From Pochonia chlamydosporia 170 (Eukaryota > Ascomycota > Sordariomycetes > Hypocreales > Clavicipitaceae): a stretch of 64,000 nucleotides of DNA. Below are positions 60,452 to 64,000 of the stretch, piece by piece. Position 1 is the first letter of the stretch; every line of letters begins with the position of its first letter. Below the pieces are notes generated by a model. It was not told the DNA's origin and ran no database searches. It saw only the letters and a list, made by a program, of their open reading frames with translations. The translations under genes were made by a program, and so were the position numbers. The stretch covers positions 3,534,001 to 3,598,000 of the forward strand of contig NC_035792.1 in NCBI RefSeq assembly GCF_001653235.2, written 5' to 3'.

Positions 60452-61265
60452 TGTTGATTCCAGACGTGGTATGCTGGTGTACTTCCCAAAGCTGGCTCTG
60501 AATATCCTATAGACCGAAATATGAAAGATTTGAGACCAAACTTGAGATGCCTGTAGCTATGGGATATAGTAAGCTGGCAGGATATCCAATCAACATACAC
60601 ATCTGCACTTCATGTCACGCATATGCGGAACATACCCGGAATGGATATTGTCTCACAACCACAGCATGGCATTACTTGCCCATATGGTAGACCGATCAGG
60701 AAAGGTGTATTTCGGGTTGTTCCGAACGCAGGAACCGACCTGTTGAACCGGGGTTGCTAGACGAGCCATTCTTGTGACTCTTGCATGCTGTGCATATGTG
60801 AGAGCCGACACCGGAGTTGTTGAAGATTGATGAACCTTCATAGTTTGATTTTGCGTGTATATGAACGGAGGAGGTTGGACTAGTCTTAGCAATTAGTTAA
60901 ACCTATCCATGTTAGAATAGTCGTGTTTCCGTGTTTTGTTCATGTATAGGAGGATGTATGGTGTCACAGGGCATCAGCATCTGAGGACTTTTGTGAGGTG
61001 ACCTTGAGTAAACGGCCACTTAGAGTGAATTAAGACATCGAGACAGAATTCCCAAAATCATTTCGGCTCATTCAATTTTCTTCATTCAAGATCCCATGAA
61101 TCTTGTGATGGCTGCTTAATTGCATAAAGTAGATGTCCACACCCCAATCAAAACGCCTGCCCAAACTTGCAAAAAATATATGTCTATACGTCACATATCC
61201 TTCTCTTATTGTTTTGTTTTGTCCCAAAGGACGATCGTGAATTATCTTGTTCTCGTTCTCGCTGA
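60452..61265. other. Convergent 3' intergenic region
   Basis: About 0.8 kb between the stops of the monooxygenase and the PLP-synthase gene. Only short ORFs are present. No repeat or RNA gene was seen. Confidence 0.6.
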
Positions 61266-62201
61266 TTACCAACCACGGGTGGCCAGCTTCTCCTCGGGCT
61301 TCATGCTGTCGCAGTTGATACCAACCATGGCCTCACCAAGACCAGTACTGGCCTCAGCAATGACCTTGGCATCGCGGAAGTGAGTGGTGGCCTGGACAAT
61401 GGCCTTGGCGCGCTTGGCTGGGTCGCCAGACTTGAAGATACCACTGCCAACAAAGACACCATCGCAGCCAAGTTGCATCATGAGAGCGGCGTCGGCAGGC
61501 GTAGCAACGCCACCAGCAGCAAAGTTGACAACGGGCAGACGGCCGAGCTCGGCGGTCTGGCGCAAAAGCTCAGCATCGACCTCGAGCTCGCGAGCCATCT
61601 CACGGACACGAATGATGCCTCCCTCGGCAAGGGCAGCCTTGGCCTGAGCGATCTGCTTGTTGACAGTCTTCATGTGGCGGACAGCCTCGACAACATCACC
61701 AGTACCGGCCTCACCCTTGGTTCGGATCATGGCAGCGCCCTCAGCAATACGGCGAAGAGCCTCGCCCAAGTTACGGCAACCGCAAACGAAAGGAGCGTTG
61801 AAGTGGCTCTTCTCAACGTGGCTCTCGTCATCGGCGGGGGTCAGAACCTCGCTCTCGTCAATGTAATCGACACCGAGGGCCTCGAGGACCTGGCATTCAA
61901 CGAAGTGGCCGATACGGGCCTTGGCCATGACGGGGATAGTGACAGCGGCCTGGATCTCTTTGATGACGGTAGGATCGGACATGCGGGCAACGCCGCCGTC
62001 CTTGCGGATGTCAGCGGGGACACGCTCGAGGGCCATGACGGCGCAAGCACCGGCCTCCTCAGCGATACGGGCTTGTTCGGCGTTGGTCACGTCCATAATG
62101 ACGCCGCCCTTGAGCATCTGAGCGAGACCGGCCTTGACGGCGAAGGTGGACTTGGGAGCATCGCCATTGGCGGCGGAGGCTGCGGCAGTGTCGTTGGCCA
62201 T
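61266..62201 (-). CDS. SNZ1: Pyridoxal 5'-phosphate synthase subunit Snz1/Pdx1
   Basis: An intronless ORF encodes 311 aa. This is the PdxS/SNZ (beta/alpha)8 barrel that makes PLP from ribose 5-phosphate, glyceraldehyde 3-phosphate and ammonia supplied by the Sno1/Pdx2 glutaminase. The lysines expected to act are Lys94 in VMAKARIGH and Lys162 in [10 protein letters not shown]; their spacing of 68 equals that of Lys81 and Lys149 in the bacterial enzyme. Other landmarks are [54 protein letters not shown] and GVFVGSGIF. The about 17-residue Ala/Asn-rich N-terminal extension is common in fungi. No glutaminase partner gene is in this window. The gene is also called pyroA or PDX1 in fungi. Confidence 0.96.
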   Translation of the reverse strand: MANDTAAASAANGDAPKSTFAVKAGLAQMLKGGVIMDVTNAEQARIAEEAGACAVMALERVPADIRKDGGVARMSDPTVIKEIQAAVTIPVMAKARIGHFVECQVLEALGVDYIDESEVLTPADDESHVEKSHFNAPFVCGCRNLGEALRRIAEGAAMIRTKGEAGTGDVVEAVRHMKTVNKQIAQAKAALAEGGIIRVREMARELEVDAELLRQTAELGRLPVVNFAAGGVATPADAALMMQLGCDGVFVGSGIFKSGDPAKRAKAIVQATTHFRDAKVIAEASTGLGEAMVGINCDSMKPEEKLATRGW

Positions 62202-64000
62202 TGTGATGATAGGTGAGATGGTGTTGTACGTGGAAGGTCTCGGATGGGAGGATCAAGGACTGGGGGGTATCAGAAGGATAAATATCCAGAATGCGATTGT
62301 GGGGGAGAGTGAGAAGGAGAAGAAGTATCGAGTCACCGAGTCAAAAGTTAGCGCTGGTCTCGTGGGACGGAATGGCAGATGGCGAGATATATTACCCTCC
62401 AAATTTTTTTTTTTGCCAATGATGGTGGGGTTATGTAAACTGATGGAGGGGCATCTTGCAGGACCCTCAAGGTCATGGATGGTGGATGGACAGCAGAGAG
62501 ACCAGACAGTTGCTGGCCCCGGCTGGTGGGGCAGGGAAGGCGTGGACTAACACAGTGGAAGGTGCGAGGCGGAGGGAAAAGACGGAGCAGGTGAATTGGG
62601 AAAGTACGAAGAACCGCGATATCCACTTGGAGCAGATGTCTGGGGCAAGGCGCCGAGATGACTCGAGGAGTTGGAGAGTACAAGATGCGACCAAGCGACA
62701 ACGGAGCACGGCAAACTCCCTTGTCTGGGTACTTGGGTAATCCATTGCTAACTACTCCGTATAGTCCAGTCAACGACGCCCTCCTGTGTCTTTCGAAGTT
62801 CGAAGCCCGGCGGCAAGCGCTGGTCAGGTCTGGTATTCCAACGAGATGCGACTAAAAACATCGCAAAAAAAGTATGCGGCCCCGCGGACACCACCACAAG
62901 AATCTCACGCGGTTGACGCCGCCACCGTCGCCGGTCTCAGCGTCCCCAGGCTCGTTTGAAGAATGCGGTTGACTGGAGTCTGGTGCCGTAAAGGGACCCT
63001 GGTCCGATCAATGATCTTGGGCCTAGGCCACCCCGCCACAGGCCTAGATGCTGGCACTTTGTATCGTAACAGGACCTGCACTGATTGGCCGCCCGGCTGC
63101 GTGTAGTGGCGGCAATCATCGGGCGACGGAGCCCTGCGAACAAGCACAGGATACGGAGGAAGAGTCGAGAAGAGCATCGAAGTCTGACATGTCCAAGAGC
63201 TGCGCGAAGTGTTGCTGACGGGTTTCTCTGGTATTCAATCCCGATGCAATTCACCGAACATTTGCGAGCATGCACTCAGCCCTATTTGACAGGCATTGAT
63301 AATGAATACTTTACGCCTCCAATGCTTCACATTGCAAACCAGTATTCGAATATAGGATCTGCCCATTCGAGCGTCCGGGGACATAATGGAGTGAATTGCC
63401 GCTATTTTAGTCAATTTGGCGCCTTCCGAGCAAGCATGCGACAGCAACGTGAATCCAACTGCATGCTCCAAAATCTTCAGAGCCTGACGCCTCGTTGAGT
63501 CCAGAGGGTCAATGCATGCAACTATTATTTGCACCCCAGAGCTCTAAACACTGTCCTCACTTGTCTTCAGCGTCTTGGCTACAACCAATCCGTCAAATGG
63601 GCACAAAGACTCATTCAATGTTTGCCACACCGAAACCGTACCGTCGGTGTGTCTCAAAACTGCAATTCCAATATCGCCAAGATTGACTTGGCCTCGATTG
63701 ACGTCGGCACAAGATCACCTAAAGGGCGTCTGCAACTTCGAGTTGGTTGGTGCCTATCTCGATGTCCCACAGTTGAGCAGGTACCAAAGTACCACTGTCT
63801 GTCGCATTATCCAACTTGGTACCTACATTTTCGATATTCAAAATCACGGGCCTCGACTATTGCTTCGCTGGACGATGGCTGGTAGTCTGTGCAGATTTCG
63901 GTCCATCTCATTCTAGCCGTTGTCCAGTTGCTGCGCCGTTGTGTCACTTAATTACTTGCCAACTGTGATGCCAACGGTTGCCTGCCATTGTTACGGATGA
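62202..64000. other. Upstream region of SNZ1 and window end
   Basis: The first about 200 bp upstream of the SNZ1 start are A/G-rich on the + strand (C/T-rich on the gene strand), consistent with its leader and promoter. From about 62500 to 64000 only short, competing ORFs occur. Motifs such as GGTACCAAAGTACC near 63781 are palindromic but isolated. No gene is called; the next gene probably lies beyond the window. Confidence 0.5.

Noticed and set aside
61380..62216. 278-codon + strand ORF opposite SNZ1
   Set aside because: It is an antisense shadow of a strongly conserved, GC-rich gene, with no protein family resemblance.
1..64000. CRISPR arrays, bacterial operons, rRNA genes, tRNA genes
   Set aside because: Spliced eukaryotic genes dominate and no spaced direct-repeat array is present. 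No tRNA or rRNA was recognised by eye; a tRNA scan would be needed to exclude a tRNA firmly.

Overview
The window is nuclear DNA of a filamentous ascomycete, most likely a Sordariomycete and plausibly of the order Hypocreales. The reasons are short GT-AG introns of about 45-160 bp with CTAAC/CTGAC-like branch sites, compact housekeeping genes with fungal orthologues, and one large block bearing the hallmark of repeat-induced point mutation (RIP: CpA to TpA on both strands). Species level is not claimed.

Layout. 1-1731: one small gene (zinc-ribbon plus C-terminal membrane anchor) and flank. 1732-21199: a single AT-rich, stop-riddled block that resolves into two nested LTR retrotransposons. The outer one (1737-21194, + strand, 450-bp LTRs, perfect 5-bp target duplication CCATG) is a Ty3/Gypsy chromovirus with zinc knuckle, RT, RNase H, integrase and chromodomain. 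Its RT is interrupted by a second Gypsy element (4998-17526, - strand, 609-bp LTRs) of about 12.5 kb that carries extra unidentified ORFs downstream of pol. The outer element also hides an antisense, intron-containing ORF with a Zn2Cys6-like cysteine pattern followed by a coiled coil.

21330-45132: gene-dense housekeeping region: a mitochondrial-type protein, SVP26 (ER-Golgi cargo), BUD23 (18S rRNA methyltransferase), KRS1 (lysyl-tRNA synthetase), an ACC-synthase-like PLP enzyme, a GFA-domain protein, IDH1 (mitochondrial NAD-isocitrate dehydrogenase), a germinal-centre STE20 kinase, a UBA-UAS-UIM-UBX Cdc48 adaptor and ECM29 (proteasome HEAT-repeat factor). 45133-53320: about 8.2 kb with no convincing coding gene. 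It holds simple repeats, a palindrome, a pyrimidine-rich promoter-like tract and a probable long spliced 5' leader of the next gene. 53321-62201: a three-RRM RNA-binding protein (Nam8/Csx1/TIA-1 type), a putative cyclase/amidohydrolase and a Baeyer-Villiger monooxygenase in divergent orientation, and the PLP synthase subunit SNZ1/PDX1. 62202-64000: no gene seen.

The genes are individually transcribed and no operon logic applies. Functional links are loose: BUD23 and KRS1 serve translation, ECM29 and the UBX protein serve the Cdc48/proteasome route, and the PLP synthase supplies the cofactor used by the ACS-like enzyme. All exon boundaries were read by eye from splice consensus, frame continuity and family conservation; no alignment or database search was run.
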